From positions 62,001 to 126,000 of the forward strand of contig NZ_LJZS01000004.1 in NCBI RefSeq assembly GCF_001314875.1: a DNA stretch of 64,000 bases, read 5' to 3'. A model generated the notes under the pieces. That model saw only the letters and a program-made list of their open reading frames with translations. It was not told the DNA's origin and did not search any database. Position 1 is the stretch's first letter; each line of letters begins with the position of its first letter. This stretch comes from Halomonas sp. HL-48. GTDB lineage: Bacteria; Pseudomonadota; Gammaproteobacteria; Pseudomonadales; Halomonadaceae. Below, in pieces: positions 1 to 10,137 of this stretch. Position numbers and translations under genes: made by a program.

Positions 1-488
1 GCACCCTGGGTGCGGTGACGTTCCTGCTTGAAAGGCTACTGATGCGCCAGCCGGGGGCGATTGCCGAGCAGCTCCACCAGGAGATTTTACTGACGGCCCT
101 GCTGGAACTGCTGCAGGCAGAGCAGCCCAGCCGCGAACCACCGCCAAGCTACACGCACCGCAAGGAGGTGGTCGATCGGGTCAAGCGCTACGTGGATGAA
201 CATCAGGAAGGGCCGGTGACCATGGAAGCGCTGTGCCAGCTTACCCACGTGAGTCGTCGCACGCTGCAGTACAGCTTTACCAGCATTCTCGGCATCAGCC
301 CGCTGCAGTTCCTGCGCCTGACGCGGCTGAACCGCGTGCGTCGTGCATTGCGCGCCGCGTCACCCAGCCAGTCGGTTACCGAGATTGCCACCTACTGGGG
401 GTTTTGGCATCTCGGCCAGTTCGCCCACGATTACAAGCAGCAGTTTGGTGAATGCCCGTCGCACACGCTGAGCACCCCCACGCACTAG
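1..488 (+). CDS. AraC-family transcriptional regulator, C-terminal part (5' end outside window)
   Basis: The reading frame is open to the first base of the window, so the gene starts upstream; GTG at 15 is only an internal codon. About 160 residues are visible. They hold a two-helix-turn-helix AraC/XylS DNA-binding domain: a first helix-turn-helix around VTMEALCQLTHVSRRTLQYSF-like sequence and a second around SVTEIATYWGFWHLGQFAHDYKQQFG. The pattern SRRTLQ...SPLQFLR..RLNRVRRAL resembles regulators of the EutR-like branch, but the effector domain is missing, so no ligand can be assigned. It converges on the GGDEF/EAL gene with a 4-base overlap of the two ends. Confidence 0.85.
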   Translation, partial: TLGAVTFLLERLLMRQPGAIAEQLHQEILLTALLELLQAEQPSREPPPSYTHRKEVVDRVKRYVDEHQEGPVTMEALCQLTHVSRRTLQYSFTSILGISPLQFLRLTRLNRVRRALRAASPSQSVTEIATYWGFWHLGQFAHDYKQQFGECPSHTLSTPTH

Positions 489-3292
489 CCCAGCCAGCGC
501 TCGGCAAAGTCGGCGGCGGCCAACGGCCGATCAAAATAGTAGCCCTGCGCCTGGCGACATCCCATTGCCAGCAATGCCTCTGCCTGGCCGGCATGCTCGA
601 TGCCCTCGGCAATCGTTTCGAGTCCCAGGGTGTTAGCCATGGCAATGATGGTCGCCACAATCACGCGATCGTTATCGCTGGTCAGCATGTCGCGGACGAA
701 CGAGATATCGATCTTGATCTTGTCGGCGGCGAAGCGCTTCAAATACGCCAGTGATGAATAGCCGGTGCCGAAATCGTCGATGGCAAGGCCTAGCCCATGC
801 CCTTTCAGCGTTTCGGTCATGGCAATGGCTTTTTCAGGATTCACCATGATGCCGCTTTCGGTAATTTCCAGGCTGAGCCTGGAGGCCGCCACCTGATACC
901 GCTGGCAGCAGGCCAGCAGCTCGCTTTCCAGGTCGTCGTCCTCGAACTGATCGGCGGCAATATTGATCGCCAGTTGACCCGGTAACTGCAGGCCCTGCTG
1001 CTGCCACTGGGCCAGCTGTCGACAGGCTTCCTCGATCACCCAGTTGCCCAGTGCCACCATCATGCCGCGCTCTTCGGCGATGGGGATAAATTTACCCGGA
1101 GAAACACGCCCCAGCTCTTCATCGTGCCAGCGGCAAAGCGCTTCGGCGCCGATTAACTGCCCGGTACGCAGGTCTACCTGGGGCTGAAAGTGCAGTTGCA
1201 ACTGATGCTCGGCAATGGCCACCGCCAGCCGCTTGGCAATATGCAGCTTTTCGGAGACCAGCTCGCCCATCCAGGACTCAAAGTTGAGCACCGCCAGTTT
1301 CTGACGTTTGGCCTGATACATGGCGATATCGGCAAATTTGAGCAGTTCCAGGGGCGATGTTGCATGGTGCGGATAGAGCGTTACGCCGATACTCACGGAC
1401 AGCTCAAACGACTGCGGGTCAATGTCCACCGGCTGGTCAATGCTTTCGCACAGCCGGTGCGCCCTTTCCAGGGCAATAGCGGCGTCGGCGCCATGGCAGA
1501 TCACCACGAACTCATCGCCTCCCAGTCGTGCCAGATAGTCGCCGGGCGCCAGGCAGGCGGCGAACCGCTCGGCGACCACTTTCAGGACCATATCGCCGGT
1601 GTCGTGCCCGGCGGTGTCGTTAATCTCTTTGAAATGATTGAGGTCAAGCAGCAGCAGGGCCAAGGGGGACGCCAAGGGGGACGATAGCCGGCTTGCGAGG
1701 TAGCGCATGAAATCCATGCGGTTGGGCAGCTGAGTGCCGATATCGCGGTAGGCTAGCTGACGGATCTTGGCTTCATCGCGTTGGCGCTCGAGCTCCGAGG
1801 CGGCTCGCGCTGCAAAGATCTGCAGCACACTGCTTACCAGTTCCACCTCGGTCAGCGGTGCTTTAAACATCACACCGATAATGCCGATAGGCTTACCCCG
1901 ACTGTCGCTCAGTCGTCGGCCGACATAGGCGCTCACCCAGTCCAGGGCGCCATTGCTTTCGCCCGGCAACATGATGGCGGCCCCTTCGGTCACAATGCAT
2001 TCCTCTTCCAGCAGCACCGTCTTGCACGGCACACCGGGGAGGTAGTAAGCGAAATTATCTTCCCGCTGCCCGTTGATGTAGAGCGTCAGCGTATTGGCGA
2101 AATCTGCATCGTGCTTATCCAGCAGCGAGATAAAGCCTACCTCGGCGGATAGCGACTCGGCCATGTGGGCGGTCAACTGATTCAGAAAGGCATCGCCGTG
2201 CTCGGCGGACACGGCCTTGGCTACCTGCGCGACCGCCTGCTGAATGCGCTGTTCGGTTTGTGCTCGCCGGCGACTTTCGATACCCAGCGACACTTCGCCC
2301 ACCAGATCCTGCAAAAGCGGCAGCTCATCATCGCATAGCGCCCCACCCTGGCGATGGTAAAGCGTTAACACCCCATAGCACTTGTCCGCGCACTTCAAGG
2401 GCAGTGCAACAACCTGTTCCACGCCCATCGCCATCAGCGCTTGGCAGACCCCTGGGGGCATGTTCTCATCCATCAGGTGCTCGATGACGACGGGCTGTTG
2501 ACGGCGGAATGCGCGCTCGGTGATCTCAGCGCTATAGCGGGTAATGAACAGCTGCATAGGACTCAGCCAGGTGGCCACCTCACCATCGGCATCTGCCATG
2601 GCCATTACCTTCAGGGCCGCATGGGGGCTGGCGCCAGGCGCTGACTGACTGATCCAGGCGGCTGTATAGCCGCCTACGCCCACCGCCAGGCAGCACGCTG
2701 CCTGCAGTAATTGGTGTTCACTGCCGGTTTGCATCAGCAAATCCTGACTGCGACTCATCAGCCTGAGCGCGCGGTTCTTGCCGTGCAGGCGCGAATGAAC
2801 ATTGGACTGGGTGGCCTGGCGAGCAAGTTCCACACCGCTCAAAGCCGCCGTGATACGCAGAACATCGTCGGTGAAGCAGGGCAGCTCCAACGGCGAGCAG
2901 TGCATGATGGCCAGTACGCCGATGCAGGTGCCATCGGGAGCTTGCATGGCCACGCCCCGGTAACCCTCGATCGATAGCGCGTCAAGGCGAGCATCGCCCG
3001 GGAAGCGATCTACCGCATCGGCCAGGGTGTGCCAGCTGGACCGCGCGATGACCTGCTCGCAGGGAGTGCCTTTAACCGGGTAAGAGGCCATCTCGGCTGG
3101 CGCTCCATGGCGCCAGAAGGCCACAGGCGTAGCAACACCCGAGGCAGGATCGAACTCCGCCAGGAGTACGTGATCGACGCGAAGAATGTCCGCTAACGCT
3201 TTGACAAGGTGATAAAAAAAACCGTTTTCACTGACAGTGGTCAAACTATCCGCCAGTTGCCTAAAAACCACTGGTGCCCTAGTAGAAGACAT
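485..3292 (-). CDS. GAF(x3)-GGDEF-EAL cyclic-di-GMP turnover protein
   Basis: A cytoplasmic protein of about 935 residues predicted to make and/or degrade cyclic di-GMP. Three GAF-like sensor domains occupy roughly residues 5-155, 175-330 and 350-515. They are followed by a GGDEF domain (RLGGDEF near 625) and an EAL domain. The EAL domain has GAEALCRW, LEITES, IDDFGTGYSSL, KIDISFV and IAEGIE, that is, the metal and catalytic residues of an active phosphodiesterase. The GGDEF signature is intact, but the usual RxxD product-inhibition site reads APGD, so feedback inhibition is probably absent. No membrane segment is seen. I chose ATG at 3292 because an AGGGG stretch lies 10 bases upstream; an in-frame GTG at 3328 has no ribosome site. 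What the GAF domains sense is unknown. Confidence 0.93.
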   Translation of the reverse strand: MSSTRAPVVFRQLADSLTTVSENGFFYHLVKALADILRVDHVLLAEFDPASGVATPVAFWRHGAPAEMASYPVKGTPCEQVIARSSWHTLADAVDRFPGDARLDALSIEGYRGVAMQAPDGTCIGVLAIMHCSPLELPCFTDDVLRITAALSGVELARQATQSNVHSRLHGKNRALRLMSRSQDLLMQTGSEHQLLQAACCLAVGVGGYTAAWISQSAPGASPHAALKVMAMADADGEVATWLSPMQLFITRYSAEITERAFRRQQPVVIEHLMDENMPPGVCQALMAMGVEQVVALPLKCADKCYGVLTLYHRQGGALCDDELPLLQDLVGEVSLGIESRRRAQTEQRIQQAVAQVAKAVSAEHGDAFLNQLTAHMAESLSAEVGFISLLDKHDADFANTLTLYINGQREDNFAYYLPGVPCKTVLLEEECIVTEGAAIMLPGESNGALDWVSAYVGRRLSDSRGKPIGIIGVMFKAPLTEVELVSSVLQIFAARAASELERQRDEAKIRQLAYRDIGTQLPNRMDFMRYLASRLSSPLASPLALLLLDLNHFKEINDTAGHDTGDMVLKVVAERFAACLAPGDYLARLGGDEFVVICHGADAAIALERAHRLCESIDQPVDIDPQSFELSVSIGVTLYPHHATSPLELLKFADIAMYQAKRQKLAVLNFESWMGELVSEKLHIAKRLAVAIAEHQLQLHFQPQVDLRTGQLIGAEALCRWHDEELGRVSPGKFIPIAEERGMMVALGNWVIEEACRQLAQWQQQGLQLPGQLAINIAADQFEDDDLESELLACCQRYQVAASRLSLEITESGIMVNPEKAIAMTETLKGHGLGLAIDDFGTGYSSLAYLKRFAADKIKIDISFVRDMLTSDNDRVIVATIIAMANTLGLETIAEGIEHAGQAEALLAMGCRQAQGYYFDRPLAAADFAERWLG

Positions 3293-3778
3293 GATATTAA
3301 CGCCCCTGGATGTTGTCAGGTACGCCACGTCCGCTAGCCACAGGTCCCGGCCGAAGCCATATAAAGCCGCTGAGTGCCATCCCTGAACCCTACGCTCGTA
3401 ATAGAGTAAATAACTGCATGTTGCACGTTTTCGTAACCCGACCAGCCATTCCCTATCGCATGGCCTGTACCCGTCGCGTGTCTGTCGCTTTCTTAAAAGT
3501 TGCCACTATCCAATGCTTTTTCTTATTAGCGCCACTTATCTAAAGCCAGAAGCTAGCTTTACTTTTCTTAATATTAACCACCCCTAAATAACCCACATTA
3601 TTGTTGTTTAAATGATCAAAAAAATTAAATTAACTACTTTTTTATTTTGCTCGACACCGCGTGGCAAAAAATCCACTTATCGTACTAATTATCAACCTAT
3701 TAAGTTGATATTCAACCTAAACAGTCCTTCATGTCAATAGGTTGATCCTCAACCATTCAGGTCTAGATGGAGGACACT
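3293..3778. other. AT-rich intergenic region between the GGDEF/EAL gene and the Xre gene
   Basis: About 480 bases without a credible gene. The half next to the Xre gene (about 3540-3760) is strikingly AT-rich compared with the ~60% GC surroundings. It contains the two palindromes listed separately. It must hold the divergent promoters of the c-di-GMP gene and the regulator. A 77-codon plus-strand frame at 3310-3543 has no ribosome site or recognisable sequence and is not called. Confidence 0.7.
3704..3754. promoter_or_regulatory. Twin palindromic operators upstream of the Xre regulator
   Basis: Two inverted repeats of the same type are seen: GTTGATATTCAAC at 3704-3716 and GGTTGATCCTCAACC at 3740-3754, both of form GTTGA-N3-TCAAC. 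Their centres are 37 bases apart. Half-site copies also occur at 3691-3697 (ATCAACC) and 3713-3718. They end 25 bases before the GTG start of the adjacent helix-turn-helix gene, so autoregulation by that protein is the natural reading. Binding is inferred from position and symmetry only. Confidence 0.6.
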
Positions 3779-4150
3779 GTGAATAAAACTGAACAGAAAC
3801 GGCTAGCTAGCAACATTGGGAGAGCGATTGCCAAACAGCGAATTCGCAGTCACCTGACCCAGGAAGAAGTGGCCGAACGCCTTGGCATTGGCAATGAAGC
3901 TGTCTCGCGGATTGAGCGCGGGAGAGTGATCCCCAATATCGTGAGGCTTTTACAACTGGCTGAGATATTTAACTGTGAAACCGCCGTCCTATTAGGGGAA
4001 GCCAGCGTTCATCTGGACGATCAGACGAGTCGAGTCAAACACCTCCTAGCGCCTCTGGACACCAGTGATCGGCAATTACTACTTGATATCATCGAGCGTC
4101 TTAGCAGTCGATTAAAAAAAAATAAAAAGGATGAAAACTTAATTAAATAA
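3779..4150 (+). CDS. Small Xre/Cro-C1-type helix-turn-helix regulator
   Basis: A 123-residue DNA-binding protein. Residues ~10-65 form an HTH_3 domain (NIGRAIAKQRIRSHLTQEEV...GIGNEAVSRIERGRVIPNI). The tail of ~55 residues ends in a Lys-rich stretch and could mediate dimerisation. I place the start at GTG 3779 because GGAGG lies at 3769-3773 with 5-base spacing; ATG 3767 would overlap that site. The gene is more AT-rich than its neighbours, as is the DNA on both sides, which suggests horizontal acquisition. No partner toxin or phage gene is adjacent; the nearest genes are ordinary metabolic ones. Function beyond DNA binding is unknown. Confidence 0.85.
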   Translation: MNKTEQKRLASNIGRAIAKQRIRSHLTQEEVAERLGIGNEAVSRIERGRVIPNIVRLLQLAEIFNCETAVLLGEASVHLDDQTSRVKHLLAPLDTSDRQLLLDIIERLSSRLKKNKKDENLIK

Positions 4151-4261
4151 CATAAGTTAAAAACCGATTAACGTTAAACATTTATTCCCAAAGCGCTGCC
4201 CGTCACATTTTACGTTGTCTGCCTGTTTAACGCGCCTGTCAAAACGGGCGATGCCTCGCCC

Positions 4262-4963
4262 ATGGCCACGTCGATGGTGGCATTTGCGCATTCATGCTAT
4301 AGGTTACTGATCGACGCCGCGCACTACCGGGGCTTATTAGGTATGCTCAACACGACCGCATGGAACCGCCTGCGCTACACCGCTTATGCGCCCATCTACG
4401 ATGCCATTGCGAACCGTGCTTTTCGCCGGCCTCGGCGAGTGGCGCTGGGCCAGGTGGACTGGGAGCCCGGCATGCGGGTATTGCTGGTTGGCGCTGGCAC
4501 CGGGCTTGACCTTCCGTTTATCCCCCATGAGCTGGAGATTCATTTAACCGACCTAACACCCGCCATGGTCAAACGCGCCGCAGAGCGTGCCCGTCGCCAT
4601 CAGCGCGATGTGACCTGCCAGACGATGGATGCCGAGGCGCTGGCCTACCCAGCGGCTCATTTCGATGTCGTGGTCATGCACCTGATACTGGCTGTCATGC
4701 CCGACCCTCAAAAGGGGCTGGCCGAGGCCTATCGGGTACTCAAGCCCGGCGGCCAGCTTTGCGTGCTGGATAAATTTCAGCCCGACGCACAGCCCGCCGG
4801 CGTGGCCCGACGGGCGCTGAACAGTATCACCTCGCTGGTGGCGACCGATATCACCCGTCAGGCGCACCCACTGCTGGATCAAGCCGGCTTTATCATCCGT
4901 CACGACGAACCCGTCATGATGAACGGTTTGTTTCGTGCCTTGCTGGCCGCCAAACCGCCCTAG
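4262..4963 (+). CDS. Class I SAM-dependent methyltransferase
   Basis: 233 residues. A Rossmann methyltransferase core begins at about residue 65 with motif I VLLVGAGTGLDLP, an acidic residue after strand 2 (LTDLTP), MDAEALAYPAAHFDVVV as motifs II/III and VLKPGGQLCVLDKF, close to the Methyltransf_11/UbiE type. The N-terminal region and the ending resemble phosphatidylethanolamine or quinone methyltransferase-like proteins, but the substrate cannot be fixed. No strong ribosome site precedes ATG 4262; ATG 4343 (MLNTTAWNRLRY) is a plausible later start that keeps the whole domain. It is followed after 69 bases by a membrane protein gene in the same direction. Confidence 0.8.
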   Translation: MATSMVAFAHSCYRLLIDAAHYRGLLGMLNTTAWNRLRYTAYAPIYDAIANRAFRRPRRVALGQVDWEPGMRVLLVGAGTGLDLPFIPHELEIHLTDLTPAMVKRAAERARRHQRDVTCQTMDAEALAYPAAHFDVVVMHLILAVMPDPQKGLAEAYRVLKPGGQLCVLDKFQPDAQPAGVARRALNSITSLVATDITRQAHPLLDQAGFIIRHDEPVMMNGLFRALLAAKPP

Positions 4964-5032
4964 CCTGCCGACCGCCTGGCGAAGCCCGTCCCACTCGCTT
5001 AAACTGAGCGCCTTTTATCGATCAGGTCTGCC

Positions 5033-6412
5033 ATGTCTCGCCCCCTGTCGCGCTCTTCCCCGCTGATACAGCTGGTCAGCCGCCTGCACGTCTATATCGG
5101 CTTATTGGTCGGTCCGTTTATTTTGGTCGCTGCGCTGTCGGGCCTCGCCTACGTCGCAAGCCCTGCGCTTGAAGGCTGGGTCTATCAGGACATGCTGCAA
5201 GGCACCGAACACGGCGACGCGCAGCAGCTCAGCGCACAGATCGCCGCGGCCCAACAGCATCTCGACACCACTGCGTCCCCCGACGCGGTGCGCCCGGCAC
5301 CCGCTCCCGGCGACACCACCCGGGTCATGTTCAGCGCCCCCAGGCTCGGCCCTTCGCAGCATAACGCCGTGTTTGTCGACCCTGTCACGCTCGACGTGAC
5401 CGGCCAGACAACCGTTTATGGCACCAGCGGTGTGCTGCCGCTACGTACCCAGCTAGACCTGCTGCATCGCCAGCTACTGCTCGGCGACGTCGGTCGGCTG
5501 TATAGCGAGCTGGCCGCTTCGTGGCTTTGGGTGATGGCGCTGGGCGGCGTGGCGCTATGGCTGACCCGCCGCCGGGCCTTGCGCCAAACCCGCGGTCCCA
5601 GACGACTCGCCCACCGTCATGCGCTACTGGGCAGCGTACTGACGCTAGGCCTCTTGTTGTTTTCCGCGACGGGACTGACCTGGTCGCAGTGGGCGGGCAG
5701 CAATATCGCCGAACTGCGCCATGCCTGGGGCTGGGGTACGCCCGGCGTAACGACGGCCTTGAATGCCTCGGGTTACACCCATCACGACGAGCACGCCGAC
5801 CACCAGGGATCGAGCACGCCATCAGGCGCGCCGACGTTGCCGCTTGCCGACTATGACCGCGCCCTGCAAAGCGCTCGACACGCAGGCCTGGAAGCTGGAC
5901 ACCTGGAGCTTACTCCGCCCAGTGCCCCGCAACAGGCCTGGCGGGTGGCGGAAATAGACCGCCGCTGGCCAACACAGGTAGATCAGGTGGCACTGGATCC
6001 ACACAGCATGGCGGTCGTCGACCAAACCGATTTCGCCACCTTCCCCCTCGCCGCCAAACTGACCCGCTGGGGCATCGACCTGCATATGGGCGTGCTGTTT
6101 GGCGTGGTCAATCAGCTTGTTCTCGGTTTGATCGCCTCGGGCATTATTGTGCTGATCGTTTGGGGATATACACTGTGGTGGCGACGTATACGATCGACCA
6201 GCGCGCAACCCTTTCCCCTGCTCGCCGAGCCCTGGCGCCTGTTACCGCTGCGGTCCAAGTGTGGAGTGGCGGTCATCGCGGTCGCCTTAGGCGTAGCCCT
6301 GCCCGTGCTGGGAGTGAGCCTGGCGGCGCTGGTCGTAGTCGACGCCCTGCGCTGGTATGTTAAGCAGCGCCGCACGGCCCGCCACCTGGATTCCCATCCA
6401 CCGATACAGTGA
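5033..6412 (+). CDS. PepSY-associated transmembrane protein (PiuB-like)
   Basis: 459 residues, inner membrane. The start (RLHVYIGLLVGPFILVAALSGL) is the hallmark first membrane helix of the PepSY_TM family, with further helices near residues 160-175, 195-215, 345-375 and 405-430 and two soluble PepSY-like segments between them. Relatives are often linked to siderophore uptake and iron release, or to flavin/sulfite reductase partners, but no receptor gene is nearby, so that role is only a family analogy. A His/Asp-rich loop (HHDEHADHQG around residue 248) could bind metal. The downstream small gene starts 8 bases after the stop, suggesting co-transcription. Confidence 0.85.
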   Translation: MSRPLSRSSPLIQLVSRLHVYIGLLVGPFILVAALSGLAYVASPALEGWVYQDMLQGTEHGDAQQLSAQIAAAQQHLDTTASPDAVRPAPAPGDTTRVMFSAPRLGPSQHNAVFVDPVTLDVTGQTTVYGTSGVLPLRTQLDLLHRQLLLGDVGRLYSELAASWLWVMALGGVALWLTRRRALRQTRGPRRLAHRHALLGSVLTLGLLLFSATGLTWSQWAGSNIAELRHAWGWGTPGVTTALNASGYTHHDEHADHQGSSTPSGAPTLPLADYDRALQSARHAGLEAGHLELTPPSAPQQAWRVAEIDRRWPTQVDQVALDPHSMAVVDQTDFATFPLAAKLTRWGIDLHMGVLFGVVNQLVLGLIASGIIVLIVWGYTLWWRRIRSTSAQPFPLLAEPWRLLPLRSKCGVAVIAVALGVALPVLGVSLAALVVVDALRWYVKQRRTARHLDSHPPIQ

Positions 6413-6420
6413 GGTCATTG

Positions 6421-6696
6421 ATGCCCAAAGCCCCCGTGAAACGCTTTCGCCGCTTACCCGACGATGAACAGTCGCGCGTTATTGAGATGGCCTGGGAAGA
6501 CCGCACCCCCTTCGAGGCCATTGAAACCCTGTTCGGGCTGGCCGAATCGGATGTGATCGAGATCATGCGGCATCAGCTAAAGCCCGCCTCGTTTCGGCTC
6601 TGGCGCAGGCGCGTCACCGGCCGCGCCACCAAGCACCGCGCCTTGCGCTCCCCGGACGTGCAGCGCGGCTACTGCCCTACGCAATACAAGCGCTAA
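6421..6696 (+). CDS. DUF2805 / TIGR03643 family small protein
   Basis: 91 residues, basic. Sequence such as [34 protein letters not shown] and [17 protein letters not shown] is typical of this conserved uncharacterised family, which looks like a small helix-turn-helix-type fold. The start is ATG 6421, with GAGG at 6411-6414 overlapping the stop of the PepSY gene; the GTG at 6409 is not used. Translational coupling with the preceding gene is likely. Function unknown. Confidence 0.85.
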   Translation: MPKAPVKRFRRLPDDEQSRVIEMAWEDRTPFEAIETLFGLAESDVIEIMRHQLKPASFRLWRRRVTGRATKHRALRSPDVQRGYCPTQYKR

Positions 6697-6749
6697 ACGC
6701 TTATCGACTATCAGACTCATGACAAGTGGCTTTCTAAATGGGCACTTAT

Positions 6750-6769
6750 TGTTATATTATCACATAACA
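6750..6769. promoter_or_regulatory. Zur-like operator upstream of the COG0523 GTPase
   Basis: TGTTATATTATCACA at 6750-6764 closely fits the gammaproteobacterial Zur core TGTTATANTATAACA and is nearly identical to the znu-type site ending in TATCACA. An extra ATAACA follows at 6764-6769. It lies 33-47 bases before the start of a CobW-type GTPase, a common member of Zur regulons, so zinc-dependent repression is inferred. Confidence 0.7.
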
Positions 6770-6796
6770 TTAAATGGCCGCTTAGAGGTGCTTGCA

Positions 6797-8020
<1,224 letters not shown>

Positions 8021-8026
8021 TCAGCG

Positions 8027-10039
8027 CTAAGGGCGGACTGAATGGCCCAGGTGACTTTCCACCCACTCGCGCACTTGTGGATAGGCGCGCTGTTCAAAGA
8101 CCGCGAAGCCATTCAGACTTCGCGCCTTGAGCGGGGTAAACACCGGCATGGCCAAGCCGCACAGAAAATGCGCCAGCCGCTGGGCACTGAGCGGCTCGCC
8201 GAACTGCTCGGTGTGGCGCTCGATCAGCGGTGTGGCGTAGCGCTGAAAATCGGCCACCGTTAGCGGTGGCTCGGGTGGCGCTTCCGGTAACCGCACGGGG
8301 TGGCCGTAGCACACCGAGCAGTGACCACAGCGGCCCGGCTCGGCATTAGATGGGGTATCAAAGGTGTTGTCACCAAAATATTCGGCCAGCCGACGAGTGA
8401 GGCAGCTCTGCGACTCAAACAGCGCCAGCATGGCCTGTAGCCGCTCGATCTCGGCGCGCTCTCGGGTGAGGCAGTCATCGTAGAGCTGACTCGCCAGCGT
8501 CTCGAGGGGAAAATCAGGCTGGCATACCTCATAGACATCGGTCATCCGCTTGCCTTCCAAGGTCAGCCAGCCTTTGTCCTGGAAGTACTCAAGGGCGGTG
8601 ATCACTCGGGCGCGTGAGGCATCAATTTGCTGGGCCTGCCCCGCGCTGTGCAGGCGGTCAAAATCTACCGTGCCCCAGGTGCGGGCGATGGGGATGTTGT
8701 CGACGATCAGGCGCACAAAGGCCGCCCGCTCGCCTTCAAAGCGGCCCACTAATTCATCTGGTTCGATGTGATAACGCAGCCGATACTCGGCGAGAAACGC
8801 AAAGCGCGGCGCAATCACGCCGTGCATTTCCAGCCGCACCAGCAGCGTTTTCAGTGGCAGTAGGCGGATATTGGTGTCGCGGGAAAGGGTGTTGAGCAGC
8901 ACCTCCCACTGGCGATCCGGTGCCTGGCCTGCTACCGCGATCTCTTCCAGCAAGCGATAGATGCCCGCGTATTCGGGGGTATCGCCGTAAACGAAGTTTT
9001 CCAGCACCCGCAAGCCATCCCGACCGGCCAGGGTCAGGCAGGTGGAAGGCAGGCCGTCGCGTCCCGCCCGACCAATTTCCTGGCTGTAGTTCTCGATGGA
9101 TTTGGGCAGGTCATAGTGCACCACGTTGCGGATATCGCCCTTATCGATGCCCATCCCAAAGGCGATGGTGGCTACGATGCAGGGCGACTCACCGCTCATG
9201 AACTGGCGCTGGATCTCATCCCGTCGGCTTGAATCCAGCCCCGCGTGGTAGGCCTGGGCGGCAATGCCCTGAGCTGTCAGCGCGTTCGCCACCCGCTCGG
9301 CAGTTTGCTGGAGGGTCACGTAAATAATCGTAGGCGCTTCACAGCCAGACTGCATCTGCGGGGTCAGCCAGCTGATCAGCTGCTGCTGGCGATCTTCCAT
9401 GGCCGGCGACACCAGCAGCTCAAGGTTGGCACGGTAAAAACCGGTGGTAATGACGTTTTCCGGCGCGATGGCAAACTTCTCGCCCATATCATCAATCACC
9501 GCGGGCGTTGCCGTGGCGGTGAGCAGCAGCACCTGGGGAATGGCAAAGTCGCGCTGGTAGTCCGGAAGCTTCAAATAATCGGGGCGGAAGTTATGCCCCC
9601 ACTCGGACAGGCAGTGGGCTTCGTCGACCACCAGCAGCGAGATGGCCACCTGACGGAGAAAATTCCGGAAGCGCTCGTTCTTGAGCCGCTCCACCGAGAC
9701 CATGAGGATTTTCAGCTCGCCGCGCTTGGCGCGCTCCATGACTGCCCGGGTCGTCTCGCGATCCTGGGTGGAATCGATACTCGCCGCGGCCACGCCGTGG
9801 CGAGTCAGAAACGCCAGTTGGTCCTGCATCAGCGCCAGCAACGGCGACACCACCAGGGTCAGATGCGGTAGGTGCAGCGCCGGTAGCTGATAGCAGAGCG
9901 ACTTGCCCGCGCCGGTGGCGAAAATCGCCGCCGTGGAGTGGCCGTCAAGCACCCGCGACACCACGGCCTGCTGCCCGCCGCGAAAATCGTCAAAGCCAAA
10001 TACGTCTTTCAGTGTCTGCTGCGGCGACGTCGGGGGCAT
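8027..10039 (-). CDS. recQ: RecQ-family ATP-dependent DNA helicase
   Basis: 670 residues. Superfamily 2 helicase with Walker A in the variant form FATGAGKSLCYQLPAL, VVDEAHCLSEWGHNFRPDY (motif II and aromatic-rich loop), LLTATATP, and GMGIDKGDIRNVVHYDLPKSIENYSQEIGRAGRDG (motifs V/VI). A C-terminal zinc-binding cluster (RCGHCSVC) and winged-helix region follow. It unwinds DNA in 3'-5' direction in recombination repair. It is longer than E. coli RecQ and differs in several motif residues (Leu-Ser-Glu-Trp where RecQ usually has Val-Ser-Gln-Trp), so it may be a RecQ-like paralogue rather than the housekeeping enzyme. The start ATG 10039 has AAGGA 6 bases upstream. Confidence 0.9.
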   Translation of the reverse strand: MPPTSPQQTLKDVFGFDDFRGGQQAVVSRVLDGHSTAAIFATGAGKSLCYQLPALHLPHLTLVVSPLLALMQDQLAFLTRHGVAAASIDSTQDRETTRAVMERAKRGELKILMVSVERLKNERFRNFLRQVAISLLVVDEAHCLSEWGHNFRPDYLKLPDYQRDFAIPQVLLLTATATPAVIDDMGEKFAIAPENVITTGFYRANLELLVSPAMEDRQQQLISWLTPQMQSGCEAPTIIYVTLQQTAERVANALTAQGIAAQAYHAGLDSSRRDEIQRQFMSGESPCIVATIAFGMGIDKGDIRNVVHYDLPKSIENYSQEIGRAGRDGLPSTCLTLAGRDGLRVLENFVYGDTPEYAGIYRLLEEIAVAGQAPDRQWEVLLNTLSRDTNIRLLPLKTLLVRLEMHGVIAPRFAFLAEYRLRYHIEPDELVGRFEGERAAFVRLIVDNIPIARTWGTVDFDRLHSAGQAQQIDASRARVITALEYFQDKGWLTLEGKRMTDVYEVCQPDFPLETLASQLYDDCLTRERAEIERLQAMLALFESQSCLTRRLAEYFGDNTFDTPSNAEPGRCGHCSVCYGHPVRLPEAPPEPPLTVADFQRYATPLIERHTEQFGEPLSAQRLAHFLCGLAMPVFTPLKARSLNGFAVFEQRAYPQVREWVESHLGHSVRP

Positions 10040-10137
10040 AATCGTTCCTTGGATGAGCAATTTGTCTGCCACACGCTACCGCGTTCGGGGCATTTTCTCC
10101 AATACGCGGTTCTCCCCGAGTTCAAGGGCCTTGTCAC

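Noticed and set aside
3310..3543. 77-codon plus-strand frame in the gap before the Xre gene
   Set aside because: Overlaps the start of the c-di-GMP gene, has no ribosome site and its sequence is not protein-like.
3779..4150. Antitoxin of a toxin-antitoxin pair
   Set aside because: There is no second small gene overlapping or adjacent that could be the toxin; the following 110 bases are non-coding.
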